Program-made: the position numbers and the translations under genes
Shown here: positions 1 to 8,218 of the stretch, one piece after another
Position numbering within the stretch: the first letter of the stretch is position 1
Layout of the letters: the number at the start of each line of letters is the position of its first letter
The notes under the pieces: model-generated
Told to the model about the DNA's origin: nothing
Databases searched by the model: none
What the model saw: the letters and a program-made list of their open reading frames with translations, nothing else
From: VXPQ01 sp964608315
GTDB lineage: Bacteria > Bacteroidota > Rhodothermia > Rhodothermales > VXPQ01
Direction: 5' to 3'
Length of the DNA: 64,000 bases
Assembly: GCA_964608315.1 (NCBI GenBank)
Contig: CAZSNF010000014.1
Location: 25,628 to 89,627, forward strand

Positions 1-175
1 AGCGCCCTACGCCGCGATTGTCCGGCATAATGCACCGGAAATGCGCCTTCCAGGCCTCCTTGTGGGCTTCCCATACGGAGCCCGGGGCGGTAATGCCCAT
101 GATCATGAGAAGCGGCGGCCCGTCGCCGGCTTCCGCGTAATACATGTCGATCCCATTGGTCTGGACGATAGGCAT
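1..175 (-). CDS. Alpha/beta hydrolase, N-terminal part (cut by window edge)
   Basis: Reading from an ATG at 175 leftwards gives a 58-residue start of an alpha/beta-hydrolase: short beta strand, then LLMIMG in the place of the usual HG oxyanion region, W-E, and PDNRGVGR, the conserved strand 4 to helix turn of this fold. The catalytic Ser, Asp and His lie outside the window, so the substrate cannot be judged. It follows the isomerase gene that ends at 211 by 35 bp on the same strand, so it is probably the third gene of that operon. Confidence 0.75.
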   Translation of the reverse strand, partial: MPIVQTNGIDMYYAEAGDGPPLLMIMGITAPGSVWEAHKEAWKAHFRCIMPDNRGVGR

Positions 176-210
176 GGCTGGTCGCGCGCTTAGGACGAAT
201 TGAGCATCGG

Positions 211-1050
211 TTACGAATCGGAGAGGGCAGGCAGCAACGTGTCCCGGATCCATCTTCCGTCGTGACGGGTCACGCCATCGGGGTCCTCGACCGCCTCGGG
301 CCCTTCGTCCTCGCAGATGATCCACCCCTCGTACCCCTCCCGGACAAGCCAGTTCGTAATGCCCGCAAAGTCGATCTTTCCGGCCCCCATGATGACGAAT
401 TCCGGATTGCCGTCCCAGTCCTTGTAATGGACATGGTTGATGAGGCTTGCGTACTCCTGCATCTTGGCAAGCGGATCCATGCCCCCGTTGGCGATGTGCC
501 CGACATCGGGCGTCCACCCGGCGACGGACGCATCCAGGCCTTCCAGAATAATCCGGTAATCCTCTTCCGTACGGTTAATGGACGTGTGCGGAGAATTGGG
601 ATGGAACGTGGCTGCCACCCCCGCATCGGCCGCCCGGCGCGACACCGCGTTGACAATGGATACGAGGCGCTGCCGGCGAGCCTCGAGTTCGTGGCGGCCC
701 GTAGGAATCTGGACGATGCACAGCAACGCCCCGGGGAAGCGTTGCAACAGCCGGATCGTTTCATCGGCCTGCCGGCGCTCCTCCTCGGTTTCTTCGGGGC
801 CGTTCCATTCGAGCACGAGCGCCAGGGCGGCAAGATCGATGCCCGCCCGGTGCAGTTCATCCTCGAGCCGCGCGGGATCGGACAAGTCTCCCATCCAGGA
901 ATGCACCGGTTCAATGCCCGCAAAGCCCGCCTCCGCAGACACGCGGATCATATGATCGAGGCGGTTCGCGTGCGCCTTGCCGTTCTCCTTCATGAACCAG
1001 GTGTACACCTCGGCGCCGAAACGAAAGGGAGGAATGAATGTGCCGGACAT
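211..1050 (-). CDS. Sugar phosphate isomerase/epimerase (AP endonuclease 2-type TIM barrel)
   Basis: A 279-residue protein from the ATG at 1050. It shows the xylose-isomerase-like TIM-barrel pattern: FHPNSPHT (metal His), TPDVGHIANGG (Asp and His), HVHYKDWDG (His, Lys, Asp) and a C-terminal ICEDEGPE (Glu). These are the metal/substrate residues of the IolE/IolI-type isomerase family. The reading frame is open 210 bp further upstream, but that extension lacks family-like sequence and overlaps the spacer, so the internal ATG is preferred. It is cytoplasmic and sits between another isomerase (1113-1967) and an alpha/beta hydrolase, which suggests inositol, sugar or sugar-lactone catabolism. The exact substrate is not predictable. 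Confidence 0.85.
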   Translation of the reverse strand: MSGTFIPPFRFGAEVYTWFMKENGKAHANRLDHMIRVSAEAGFAGIEPVHSWMGDLSDPARLEDELHRAGIDLAALALVLEWNGPEETEEERRQADETIRLLQRFPGALLCIVQIPTGRHELEARRQRLVSIVNAVSRRAADAGVAATFHPNSPHTSINRTEEDYRIILEGLDASVAGWTPDVGHIANGGMDPLAKMQEYASLINHVHYKDWDGNPEFVIMGAGKIDFAGITNWLVREGYEGWIICEDEGPEAVEDPDGVTRHDGRWIRDTLLPALSDS

Positions 1051-1112
1051 GTGTTGAAAAAGAGGTTGGACAGGTCCTGTGAAAAATGAAGCCAGGGGAT
1101 CGGTGGGGCAAT

Positions 1113-1967
1113 CTAACCGGCTGCCGTTTCGCGTAGTTGCCGCTTGATGAAGGCATAGCCCTGTTCCGCAATGTCCCAGGGCTCGGAAAAACTTCGCCAC
1201 ACGTTGATCGCATTCGCGAAGTCCGGATCGGCCCGGGTGAACGACTCGATGGTGAGCCACCCCACGTAACCCACCTCGGACAACGTTTCGAAGACTTCTT
1301 TCCAGTTCACGATCCCGTCGCCCGGCGTGCCCCGGTCGTTCTCACTGATATGCACATGGGCCAGATGGGGCGCAGCCGTGCGGATCGCCCCGGCGAAGGA
1401 TTTTTCCTCGATGTTCGAATGATGGGTGTCGAACATGACCTGCACGAACGGATGATCCACCATCCGCGTCAGTTCAACCAGTTGCTGCATCGTGTTGCAC
1501 AGGTAACATTCGAAGCGGTTCAGCGCCTCCAGCGCCAGCATGACGCCGGCCTGCTCGGCGTATTCGCCCGCCTGGCGCAGCACTTCGGCGCTCCATTTGG
1601 CCTCGTCCGGCGTGGGGGCCGCTTTCGTAAACCAGGCAAAGGCGGAGTGGAACGGACCGCAGATCACGTCCGCGCCGGTATCTACGGCCCGGTCAATGGC
1701 CCACTGGATTTTCTCCAGCCCTTGTTGCCGGACAGCGGCGTCGGAACTGGCCGGATTGTGCTCCGGCGCCAGCGCAAGACACGACGAGCACTCCATATCC
1801 AGATCGGCCAGAAACGCCCCGAGGCTGCGGTATGCAGCCGCATCCTGCGCCCCCATCGAATACTCTATCCCATCGTATCCGATGTCCCGGATCCGTTCAA
1901 TATGCGGGTAAAGCGCTTCCGATACCGTGGCGGACCAGGGAAGCAGGTTGAAGCCGATGCGGTGCAT
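1113..1967 (-). CDS. Sugar epimerase of the D-tagatose/D-psicose 3-epimerase type
   Basis: A 284-residue TIM barrel. Residues typical of ketose 3-epimerases are visible: EALNRFECY (Glu base and the NRFE turn), FDTHHSNIEE (metal Asp/His), HVHISENDRGTPGDG (metal His and the substrate-binding ENDRG loop) and TIESF (second Glu). The ENDRG-PG loop is characteristic of the D-tagatose/L-ribulose 3-epimerase family rather than of IolE. It is the first recognisable gene of the minus-strand operon that continues through 211-1050. The start ATG at 1967 gives MHRIGFNLLPWS, a normal first strand. Ketose epimerisation is inferred; the natural sugar is unknown. Confidence 0.85.
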   Translation of the reverse strand: MHRIGFNLLPWSATVSEALYPHIERIRDIGYDGIEYSMGAQDAAAYRSLGAFLADLDMECSSCLALAPEHNPASSDAAVRQQGLEKIQWAIDRAVDTGADVICGPFHSAFAWFTKAAPTPDEAKWSAEVLRQAGEYAEQAGVMLALEALNRFECYLCNTMQQLVELTRMVDHPFVQVMFDTHHSNIEEKSFAGAIRTAAPHLAHVHISENDRGTPGDGIVNWKEVFETLSEVGYVGWLTIESFTRADPDFANAINVWRSFSEPWDIAEQGYAFIKRQLRETAAG

Positions 1968-2268
1968 AGCGGGTTGGAGGGGTTTTCAGGGGGTATGGTC
2001 AAGAACCATGCGGCGGAGGCAAGATAAGGAAGGGGCGGGAAAGCGGGAAACTTGGGGAAAGCAGCAGGTTACAAGGGCCGCAGGGCGTCCTGCCTATGCA
2101 GCAAGGGTATTCTGCGCCGTGCAGTTGCTCCAGCAAGAGAGTTACCGGGCCGAGCCTGATCGTAGACTGGATCACAGGCAAGCGTCCGGTTGCGGATGCC
2201 GCACAAGCCAGTCCAGCCTGAACGCCCAATAGGCGTTTTCGGAAAATCCGAACCTAAGCCTCAGAAAA
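1968..2268. other. Intergenic region between sugar operon and accessory island
   Basis: About 300 bp between divergent genes (isomerase on minus, T5orf172 gene on plus). Reading frames here are short and have no protein-like composition. It must contain the promoters of both flanking genes, but I could not pick a convincing Bacteroidota-type promoter by eye. This is the left edge of the accessory island. Confidence 0.5.
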
Positions 2269-2610
2269 ATGAAACCCTGCCTATACGCTATAACGGAACA
2301 ACCGTCCGGGAAGGTAAAGATCGGCACAGTCGGAAAACCGGGTACCACCAGAACTCCCAAAAAGAGGCTGAACGAGTTACAGCAAGGTAACCCGCGCCAA
2401 CTGTCCATTGACCGGAAGATTTATTACTACGATACATATCCGGACGCGAAAGCCGCCGAAGACGCGGTGCATGCCGACTTGGAGAACAGGGGCTTGAAGA
2501 TACCTCGTCCGTGGGCCATGCGGGATAAAAGTGGGGAATGGTTTGAGCCGCAAGCATTGCGCCTGCTGGACGAGATTTTAAGCAAGCACGAATCAAGCAA
2601 AACGCCATGA
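2269..2610 (+). CDS. T5orf172/GIY-YIG-like domain protein
   Basis: A 113-residue protein. The core LYAITEQ-SGKVKIGTVGK-TPKKRLNELQQGNP followed by a strand YYYDTYPDAKAAEDAVH is the pattern of the T5orf172 (Mug113-like) branch of the GIY-YIG nuclease superfamily, in which YAI and KIG replace GIY and YIG and the RL-LQ-GNP helix carries the conserved Arg. Such proteins are common in phages and defence islands; some are nucleases but many are uncharacterised. It stands alone upstream of the IS3 element. Its stop codon overlaps the ATG of a tiny hydrophobic ORF (2607-2672). Function beyond possible DNA binding or cleavage is unknown. Confidence 0.7.
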   Translation: MKPCLYAITEQPSGKVKIGTVGKPGTTRTPKKRLNELQQGNPRQLSIDRKIYYYDTYPDAKAAEDAVHADLENRGLKIPRPWAMRDKSGEWFEPQALRLLDEILSKHESSKTP

Positions 2611-2672
2611 AAAGCACCTTTACAGCAATCATTTTCGTGCTGTGCCTTGCCGGATCCGTTCTACTTCAATGA
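2607..2672 (+). CDS. Possible 21-residue hydrophobic peptide, translationally coupled
   Basis: The stop of the T5orf172 gene and this ATG share the bases ATGA. The peptide starts MKSTF and then has one hydrophobic stretch (TAIIFVLCLAGSVLL) long enough to span a membrane, ending in Q. It could be a real micro-protein, a small membrane toxin, or the remains of an exported protein whose signal peptide survives. Only the overlap and hydrophobicity support it. Confidence 0.25.
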   Translation: MKSTFTAIIFVLCLAGSVLLQ

Positions 2673-2924
2673 CCGGTTGCATAACGTTTGCCCTAACCCG
2701 GGTTCTACCCCGGAAAGCTTAGGATACTCTGATCATACGAAAAGACGACTCGGGTAAGGGATCGTCTTGCTCGACTGCGGGAGCCGATAACGGGTACGAC
2801 AGACCGGGTTTCGGCGGTTTTTCGTTTAGGATATTACTGGGCGTATATCGTGTGTACGGGAGGTTTTGTTGTAGGTTGCGTTTTGCAGGTTTTTCCATTA
2901 ACCTCAGATGTGGTTCGGGTTGAT
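2611..2924. other. Intergenic spacer with one repeat end
   Basis: No gene longer than the 21-residue ORF. At 2719-2740 it carries TTAGGATACTCTGATCATAC, which matches the terminal sequence of the dispersed repeat family seen at 8149, 26905, 43952 and elsewhere, but no interior or second end follows. The rest shows nothing recognisable up to the IS3 boundary. Confidence 0.5.
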
Positions 2925-3001
2925 TGGACAGCGTTTTCGGGCTTTTAAGGGGTAATATTGCGACCTTGTTCCGACACGATCAACCCATATGGAGGTATTC
3001 C

Positions 3002-3295
3002 ATGCCCAGACGCACCCGCAGAACCCACAGTCCCGACTTCAAGGCGAAGGTGGCCCTTGCCGCCATACGCGGCGACAGTACAACAGCCGAGCTCGCCGCC
3101 CGCTTCGAAGTGCATCCGAACCAGATACAGTCATGGAAGAAGCAGGCCGTCGATACTATGGCGGAGTCGTTCAGGCGAAGCCGCTCGAACGGTTCCGAGA
3201 AGCGCGAGGAAGAGATCAAGACGCTCCGGGCCAAGATAGGAGAGCTTTTGATAGAGCAGGATTTTTTATCGAAGGCGCTCGGTCGCGGCCAGTAG
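3002..3295 (+). CDS. IS3-family transposase OrfA (helix-turn-helix protein)
   Basis: A 97-residue OrfA from the ATG at 3002, which has a GGAGG sequence 6 bases upstream. The N-terminus has the typical HTH of transposase_8 (FKAKVALAAIRGDSTTAELA, then F-VHPNQIQSWKKQ) followed by a leucine-zipper-like helix (IKTLRAKIGELLIEQDFL) that ends at the frameshift site. The orfB frame is -1 relative to this one. At 3262-3268 the sequence T TTT TTA, in the orfA reading frame, is a classical slippery heptamer for programmed -1 frameshifting, just before the OrfA stop codon. Confidence 0.88.
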   Translation: MPRRTRRTHSPDFKAKVALAAIRGDSTTAELAARFEVHPNQIQSWKKQAVDTMAESFRRSRSNGSEKREEEIKTLRAKIGELLIEQDFLSKALGRGQ

Positions 3296-4137
3296 CCGAG
3301 CGCAGGGCCCGTATTAATCGCTCCCGCTCCTTGTCTGTCGTTCGTCAGTGCGCGCTTCTGTCGCTGAGCCGTTCGACGGCGTACTATCGTCCCAAGGGGG
3401 AGAGCGCAGAGAACCTCGCCGTAATGAAAGAGATCGACCGCCTCTGGATGGAGCGTCCGACGAGCGGCTCGCGCACCATAAAGAGCCGGCTCAGGTCGCG
3501 GGGACATGCGGTGGCCAGAAGCCGCGTCGCGCGCCTTATGCGGCTGATGGGCTTGCGGGCCATTTATCCCAAGCGGCGCACATCCTCTCCCGGAGAGGGG
3601 CACAAGATTTACCCTTACCTGCTCAAAGACATGGAGATCACAGAGCCGGGCCAGGTCTATGCGGCGGACATTACGTACATACCGATGGAGCGCGGCTTCC
3701 TTTATCTCGCCGCCGTGATCGACTGGAAGAGCCGCAAAGTGCTTTCTCACCGCATCTCGAACACGCTGGACGCGGATTTTTGCGTCGAAGCGCTCGAAGA
3801 GGCCATTGGCCGCTACGGCGCGCCCGCTGTTTTCAACACGGACCAGGGTGCGCAGTTTACGTCGGAGGCGTTCACGGGCGTACTGAAGGCGCACGGCGTG
3901 CGCATCTCGATGGACGGCAAGGGCCGCTGGCTGGACAACGCGTACGTGGAGCGCCTGTGGCGCAGCCTCAAGCAGGAAGAAGTCTACCGGCGGGCGTACG
4001 AGACGGTGGCCGAGGCCAAAAAGGGGATCGGCGACTACCTGCGCTACTTCAACGAAGAGCGTCCGCACCAGAGCCTTGACAACCTTACGCCCGATGACGT
4101 ATATTACAGACGAAAGCCGCTGACGAAGGCGGCGTAA
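3262..4137 (+). CDS. IS3-family transposase OrfB (DDE integrase), made by -1 frameshift
   Basis: This is the frame entered after the slippery heptamer at 3262-3268. It contains the HTH_21 segment (MKEIDRLWMERPTSGSRTI), then the integrase core with all three acidic residues: AADITYIPM (Asp), NTDQGAQFTS (Asp) and NAYVERLWRSLKQEEVY (Glu), and the end YFNEERPHQSLDNLTPDDVY. The core is complete and the element may still be active. There is no good independent start codon near the junction, which fits expression as an OrfAB fusion. Confidence 0.88.
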   Translation, partial: FFIEGARSRPVAERRARINRSRSLSVVRQCALLSLSRSTAYYRPKGESAENLAVMKEIDRLWMERPTSGSRTIKSRLRSRGHAVARSRVARLMRLMGLRAIYPKRRTSSPGEGHKIYPYLLKDMEITEPGQVYAADITYIPMERGFLYLAAVIDWKSRKVLSHRISNTLDADFCVEALEEAIGRYGAPAVFNTDQGAQFTSEAFTGVLKAHGVRISMDGKGRWLDNAYVERLWRSLKQEEVYRRAYETVAEAKKGIGDYLRYFNEERPHQSLDNLTPDDVYYRRKPLTKAA

Positions 4138-4170
4138 CCCACCGCAACACTACACCTGAAACGGCTCCTG

Positions 4171-4186
4171 AAAACTGTACAGTTTT
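4171..4186. terminator. Perfect 16-bp palindrome with T-run at IS3 right end
   Basis: AAAACTGTACAGTTTT is fully self-complementary and is followed by two more T bases. It overlaps the right terminal repeat of the IS3 element and lies about 35 bp before the mcrB start. It could act as a weak terminator protecting the IS or mcrB, or merely be part of the transposase binding site. Confidence 0.35.
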
Positions 4187-4219
4187 TTCGGACCATTTCT
4201 AATAACCGAAGGAAAAATC

Positions 4220-6553
4220 ATGTTTGACTTATCTACTCACGAAGGACTGCGGGCTGCTTGCGAAGAGGCAGAACACACCCACGCCAATCCTGAATGGCGT
4301 GATCAGATATATAAACTGTTGGTGTATATTAAAGAAGCCTCGCCACAAGAACGCGAAAGCGAAGAGTTTCATCATAAAATATGGAATGAAAATACAATAT
4401 CAAGTCTTGCGCATCGGGAAAAGGAGGATGTTAGCTCTGCCATCACTGAATTTAATGTAAGGAAGAGGATTGCAGAAGAATTAACAAAGCCTTTACCAAA
4501 TAATCCTCAAGAAAAAATTGATTCTTTAGATGAGATTCGAAATTACTTAATTGATAATGTATTTCAAAGCAAAGAATCAAAACCTCGGGGAAAAACCACT
4601 CGAATGTTGGCAGCACTTTTTCCTACAGAATTCACCACACTTATTATAGATGGGGGAAGAAAAAAATATACTCGAAAACTCCTAAAAAAGATGGCTATCA
4701 AGCCAGATAGCAAAAGCTTTATCGGACGACATCGACAGGTGCTTGATAGGCTTGAGGAGGCTTTGGGACCCGTACCGAATGGCGATCTACGCAGTTTGGC
4801 TAACCGAATGACTTTACCAATGATGCTGCTCGATTTGACAGGCCAAGGCGAGAGAAAAGCTGAAGAAAAAGATACGAATCATCTTGGTAAAGCGTCATCT
4901 GTCTCTGCAGAAACAGATGAAAAAACTGCTGAGATGAGAGCCGCAGATACTCAGAATATTATCCTCTACGGCCCACCAGGCACTGGGAAGACCTATGACA
5001 CAAAACGGCGAGCGCTCAATTTGTTAATGGGCAAGGACGCAGTTAAAAAAATTGATCAAAAAGACATTCCAGAACGATTCAGCGAATACCAGAAAAACGG
5101 ACAAATCGAGTTTGTGACCTTCCATCAGTCTTACGGCTATGAGGATTTTATTGAGGGACTCCGGCCAGTTCTTGATGAGGCAGGAGAGAAAGATATTCAC
5201 TACGAAATGCACAATGGGATATTCAAGCGCATTGCCCTGAGAGCTGCTGCTGAGGGATTGCCAAAAACAACAGAGGGATTGGATTTTGAAGATCTGTGGG
5301 CACTTCTTGTTGAAGATATTCGGACGAGTGAAGATATTATTATTGCTCAGAGCAAATCGAAAAATGATTATGTTCTTAGAATTTCGGGACGTAATAACAT
5401 TGAATTTCTCCGATACGAAATAAATTCCGAGGATGACGAAGAAGATATTAAAATCTCAACCACTAAACTAATTGCTTCAAAAAAGAATAGCAGAAAACTT
5501 TGGGAAAATTTCAATGAAGATCCAAATAAACTCACTTTGGAAATATCCAAAGATATATTAAAAGTTGGTCATCATTATACCGCCTTGTGGGTTGTTTATA
5601 GCAAATTATTTGAACTGAGCAATCAAAAAGACATATCCTATAATCCCCAAATTGATAATACTGCCCGTGAAGAAAAAGCCCGAGTTGCCTTGGAAAATAA
5701 TTCCACATTTGAATTTTCCTTGAATAACTTACAATATGTGCTCATTATCGACGAGATCAATCGGGGCAATATAAGCAAAATTCTTGGTGAGTTGATAACC
5801 TTGCTGGAACCGGACAAGCGACTTGGAGCCGATAACGAATTGAGACTACAACTGGCCTACTCGCCCAAATTACGCTTTGGCGTACCACCCAATCTGCATA
5901 TCCTTGGCACCATGAATACGGCAGATCGCTCGATCGCATTGATGGATGTAGCGTTAAGACGCCGCTTCACTTTCGAAGAAGTCATGCCTGATCAAGAGGT
6001 GCTTGAGAAAAAGTTACGAGTCAATTCGTCTCTTGTGAGGCTGGTTGTTGATCTGTTCGAAATCCTGAATAAGCGGATACGCTTCCTCTATGACCGGGAT
6101 CACCAGATTGGGCATGCGTACTTCCTTAGTGTAAAGAATCTGAATGACTTGCGCCTTGTTTTTGTCAATCGGGTGATTCCCCTCCTCCAGGAGTACTTCT
6201 ACGGTGACTGGAACAAGATATGCATAGTCCTTGGCTGTCCTTACGATGACAATGGAAAACCCATTTCCAATGGAAAAGACAGATACCCGCACTCGATCAT
6301 ACAGGCCAGTAACTTTTCAGAAATGGACACGCTCGGCTTCGATCACAACGAGTACGAAGACCGGGTTGATTTCAGCATAACGCCGGATTTCCAAAATGGT
6401 GGAATGGAGGAGGATGACCTCGTCCGCACATTCCTCGGGGTACTGCAAATCAAGCAGGATGATTTCGATACACGCTTTAAGGAACTTATGGGTGAAGTAG
6501 CCTTGCTGGATAAGGATGAAGCCGGGGAAGAAACAGCGGAGGATGCTTTGTGA
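4220..6553 (+). CDS. mcrB: McrB-type AAA+ GTPase of a modification-dependent restriction system
   Basis: A 777-residue protein with an AAGGA site 7 bases before the ATG. The C-terminal half is the McrB motor: Walker A GPPGTGKT (about residues 252-259), Walker B LIIDEINRGNISK (about 507) and the McrB signature MNTADRSIALMDVALRRRF (about 564), the NTADRS segment being tied to GTP specificity. The first 240 residues are a variable domain that should recognise modified DNA; I do not recognise its family, and it has no EVE, SRA/YTH or DUF3578 signature I can see. McrB translocates on DNA and activates McrC, with which it overlaps by 4 bp (GTGA). The gene is clearly more AT-rich than its neighbours, which indicates transfer. 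Confidence 0.92.
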   Translation: MFDLSTHEGLRAACEEAEHTHANPEWRDQIYKLLVYIKEASPQERESEEFHHKIWNENTISSLAHREKEDVSSAITEFNVRKRIAEELTKPLPNNPQEKIDSLDEIRNYLIDNVFQSKESKPRGKTTRMLAALFPTEFTTLIIDGGRKKYTRKLLKKMAIKPDSKSFIGRHRQVLDRLEEALGPVPNGDLRSLANRMTLPMMLLDLTGQGERKAEEKDTNHLGKASSVSAETDEKTAEMRAADTQNIILYGPPGTGKTYDTKRRALNLLMGKDAVKKIDQKDIPERFSEYQKNGQIEFVTFHQSYGYEDFIEGLRPVLDEAGEKDIHYEMHNGIFKRIALRAAAEGLPKTTEGLDFEDLWALLVEDIRTSEDIIIAQSKSKNDYVLRISGRNNIEFLRYEINSEDDEEDIKISTTKLIASKKNSRKLWENFNEDPNKLTLEISKDILKVGHHYTALWVVYSKLFELSNQKDISYNPQIDNTAREEKARVALENNSTFEFSLNNLQYVLIIDEINRGNISKILGELITLLEPDKRLGADNELRLQLAYSPKLRFGVPPNLHILGTMNTADRSIALMDVALRRRFTFEEVMPDQEVLEKKLRVNSSLVRLVVDLFEILNKRIRFLYDRDHQIGHAYFLSVKNLNDLRLVFVNRVIPLLQEYFYGDWNKICIVLGCPYDDNGKPISNGKDRYPHSIIQASNFSEMDTLGFDHNEYEDRVDFSITPDFQNGGMEEDDLVRTFLGVLQIKQDDFDTRFKELMGEVALLDKDEAGEETAEDAL

Positions 6554-7902
6554 AACGCATAGTCATCCGGGAGCATGAGCGGATCGTCCGAAGCGATCAG
6601 GACGGTGTAGACTCAGGTGACAATCAACACCTCAATTCGCGCCTTTACGACCAGTTAAAGCGCTTCGACCAGCGTGGGCGCGAAGCAAAGGATCAGGTAT
6701 TCGCATGGGGGGATCGTCGCGCTTGGGCGCAGCAATGGGTTGGAGTCATCCAGGTGCCGGGCCTTCAGATCGAAATACTTCCCAAGGTGGATACCACAGA
6801 ATCCAAAGAGCGCAGTCAGAGAGGAGATGAAGCGGATGAAGCACGCCACAACCTCCTGTATATGCTCGCTGTTGCAGGCGACGTACCAGTAAGAGATCGC
6901 GATGTGGCGCATCTTGCAAACCGTAAGGCCCCTCTCTCCGAACTGCTCATAGCTATCTTCGCGTATCGACTTCGTCAGGAACTGCTGCTCGGTGCTGAAT
7001 ACGCTTACCTGCAGCGGGAGGAAAACCTTCGACGATTCAAGGGCAAATTAATAATACCCTCGCAAATACTTCACAATTCGGCGCGGCGCGAACGTTTCTT
7101 TTGCCAATTCGATGAATTTTCCAAAGACACGGCAATGAACCGCATCTTTCGATTCGCGTGCATCACGCTTCTTGACTGGACGCATACCCCATCAACCCAG
7201 GACAAGCTCCGGCATTGCCTGCTATTACTCGACGGCGTTGAACATGTATCGATCCATGACGAGATGTTCGAGCAGATACCTAGTACACGACAGAACGAAC
7301 GATTCGCTGACGTGCTCCACTTTTGCCGGCTGATCCTTCAGACCCGTTCGCCTACTACGAACGCAGGAAAACAGCGCAGTTTCTCGCTGTTGTTCGATAT
7401 GAACCGCGTCTTCGAGGCCTTTGTGACCGCCTTTATGAGGAAATGGGTGATGCCTTTGCCTTCTTTTCCCAAGCATCGTCTCTTTCCCCAGGCCAAGTGG
7501 CGACGACGCCATCTAATAACCCGCGGTGGGAAGGGCGTGCTTTCACTGCGTCCCGATCTACTCATAGAGGCCCCGGGGGACGACTCCAGACTTGTTTTGG
7601 ACACCAAGTGGAAAAGGCTCTCCGGAAGCCGTGTTCGCGGGGGTGTAGATACCGGAGACCTTTACCAACTGTATGCCTATACTCAACGATATGACTGTAA
7701 ACGCAGCATTCTTCTCTATCCTCGTGTAACAGGAGCCGAATGCCACGACTTCGACATTGCCGGTTGCTCTGATAAGCCCACCGGCCAACAGGTCCTTGTA
7801 CGGTATGTCAATCTCCATCGCAACCTGCGCAAAGAGCGGGAATGCCTTGCCGGGGAGCTCGGGGAAATTGTAGAAGAAGGTCTCAGAGATACCTCGACTT
7901 GA
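6550..7902 (+). CDS. mcrC: McrC nuclease subunit of the McrBC system
   Basis: A 450-residue partner of McrB, starting with GTG inside the mcrB stop. The N-terminal part (WVGVIQVPGLQIEILPKV and the RNRKAPLSELLI-FAYRL region) is the McrB-contacting domain of the McrC/LlaJI family. The C-terminal nuclease has a PD-(D/E)xK core: LRPDLLIE near residue 334 and LVLDTKWK near 347, where Asp, Asp and Lys form the metal site. The pair should cut DNA carrying modified bases, such as methylcytosine, in a GTP-dependent way. Its GC content is higher than that of mcrB, so the two genes may have different histories or mcrB's target domain was swapped. Confidence 0.92.
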   Translation: MKRIVIREHERIVRSDQDGVDSGDNQHLNSRLYDQLKRFDQRGREAKDQVFAWGDRRAWAQQWVGVIQVPGLQIEILPKVDTTESKERSQRGDEADEARHNLLYMLAVAGDVPVRDRDVAHLANRKAPLSELLIAIFAYRLRQELLLGAEYAYLQREENLRRFKGKLIIPSQILHNSARRERFFCQFDEFSKDTAMNRIFRFACITLLDWTHTPSTQDKLRHCLLLLDGVEHVSIHDEMFEQIPSTRQNERFADVLHFCRLILQTRSPTTNAGKQRSFSLLFDMNRVFEAFVTAFMRKWVMPLPSFPKHRLFPQAKWRRRHLITRGGKGVLSLRPDLLIEAPGDDSRLVLDTKWKRLSGSRVRGGVDTGDLYQLYAYTQRYDCKRSILLYPRVTGAECHDFDIAGCSDKPTGQQVLVRYVNLHRNLRKERECLAGELGEIVEEGLRDTST

Positions 7903-7923
7903 CTGGGCAGATTCTAGCGGAAC

Positions 7924-8075
7924 GTTAAGGTATAGTACCGCGCCCCTGTTTCGACACAATCAACCCGGCGAAAACCAAGTCAAGGCGAACACGCAAAACC
8001 CACAGTCCTTCGTCCCGATGCGAAGTAGCCCTCGCTGCCGTGCGCGGCGACAGCGCACTGGCCGAACTCGCAGGG
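7924..8075 (+). mobile_element. Decayed left end of an IS3-family element
   Basis: The sequence parallels the left end of the intact IS3 element at 2939-3095. Matching blocks include TTAAGG-TA at the start, GTTTCGACACAATCAACCC (intact copy GTTCCGACACGATCAACCC), the orfA codons for CGCAAAACCCACAGTCC, and GCGCGGCGACAG-GC-GGCCGAACTCGC. The orfA frame is broken by indels and the similarity stops in the ELA codons of the HTH. It is a relic next to mcrC and shows that an IS3 copy, or an IS3-bounded segment including mcrBC, once ended here. Confidence 0.7.
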
Positions 8076-8102
8076 TCCCAATAATCCGTTTTTACCGCTT
8101 TT

Positions 8103-8139
8103 GAGTAGAAATTACTCCATTTCGGAGTAGTTTTTACTC
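8103..8139. promoter_or_regulatory. Two GAGTA-N5-TACTC palindromes (operator-like)
   Basis: GAGTA-GAAAT-TACTC at 8103-8117 and GAGTA-GTTTT-TACTC at 8125-8139. Each is a 15-bp dyad, and together they form a 16-bp-arm hairpin. The same motif is repeated three times at 8783-8841. The spacing suggests binding by a dimeric regulator, but no cognate regulator is identified. Confidence 0.5.
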
Positions 8140-8148
8140 AGAACGGCA

Positions 8149-8210
8149 TAGGATACTCTGATTAAGTTCGCAAATCTCAGAGGCTGCGAAGGGCGCGACA
8201 TGTCTGCGAT
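8149..8210 (+). repeat. Dispersed repeat, copy R2 (left half)
   Basis: AGGATACTCTGATTAAGTTC followed by GCAAATCTCAGAGGCTGCGA and AGGGCGCG matches the left end and first interior part of copies at 26905 and 43952. The inverted right end is absent. It abuts the 3' end of the 8219-8566 gene. Confidence 0.6.
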
Positions 8211-8218
8211 GCCCCCGT

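Larger units (their letters stand above)
2925..4181 (+). mobile_element. IS3-family insertion sequence
   Basis: Two overlapping frames encode OrfA and an OrfAB transposase of the IS3 type. Imperfect terminal inverted repeats are visible: TGGACAGCGTTTTCGGG at the left (from 2925) and, read inwards from the right end, TGTACAGTTTTCAGG (ending at 4181). No target-site duplication is obvious, so the exact ends are uncertain by some bases. The right end lies about 40 bp before mcrB. A decayed copy of the left 150 bp is present at 7924-8075. Confidence 0.8.
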
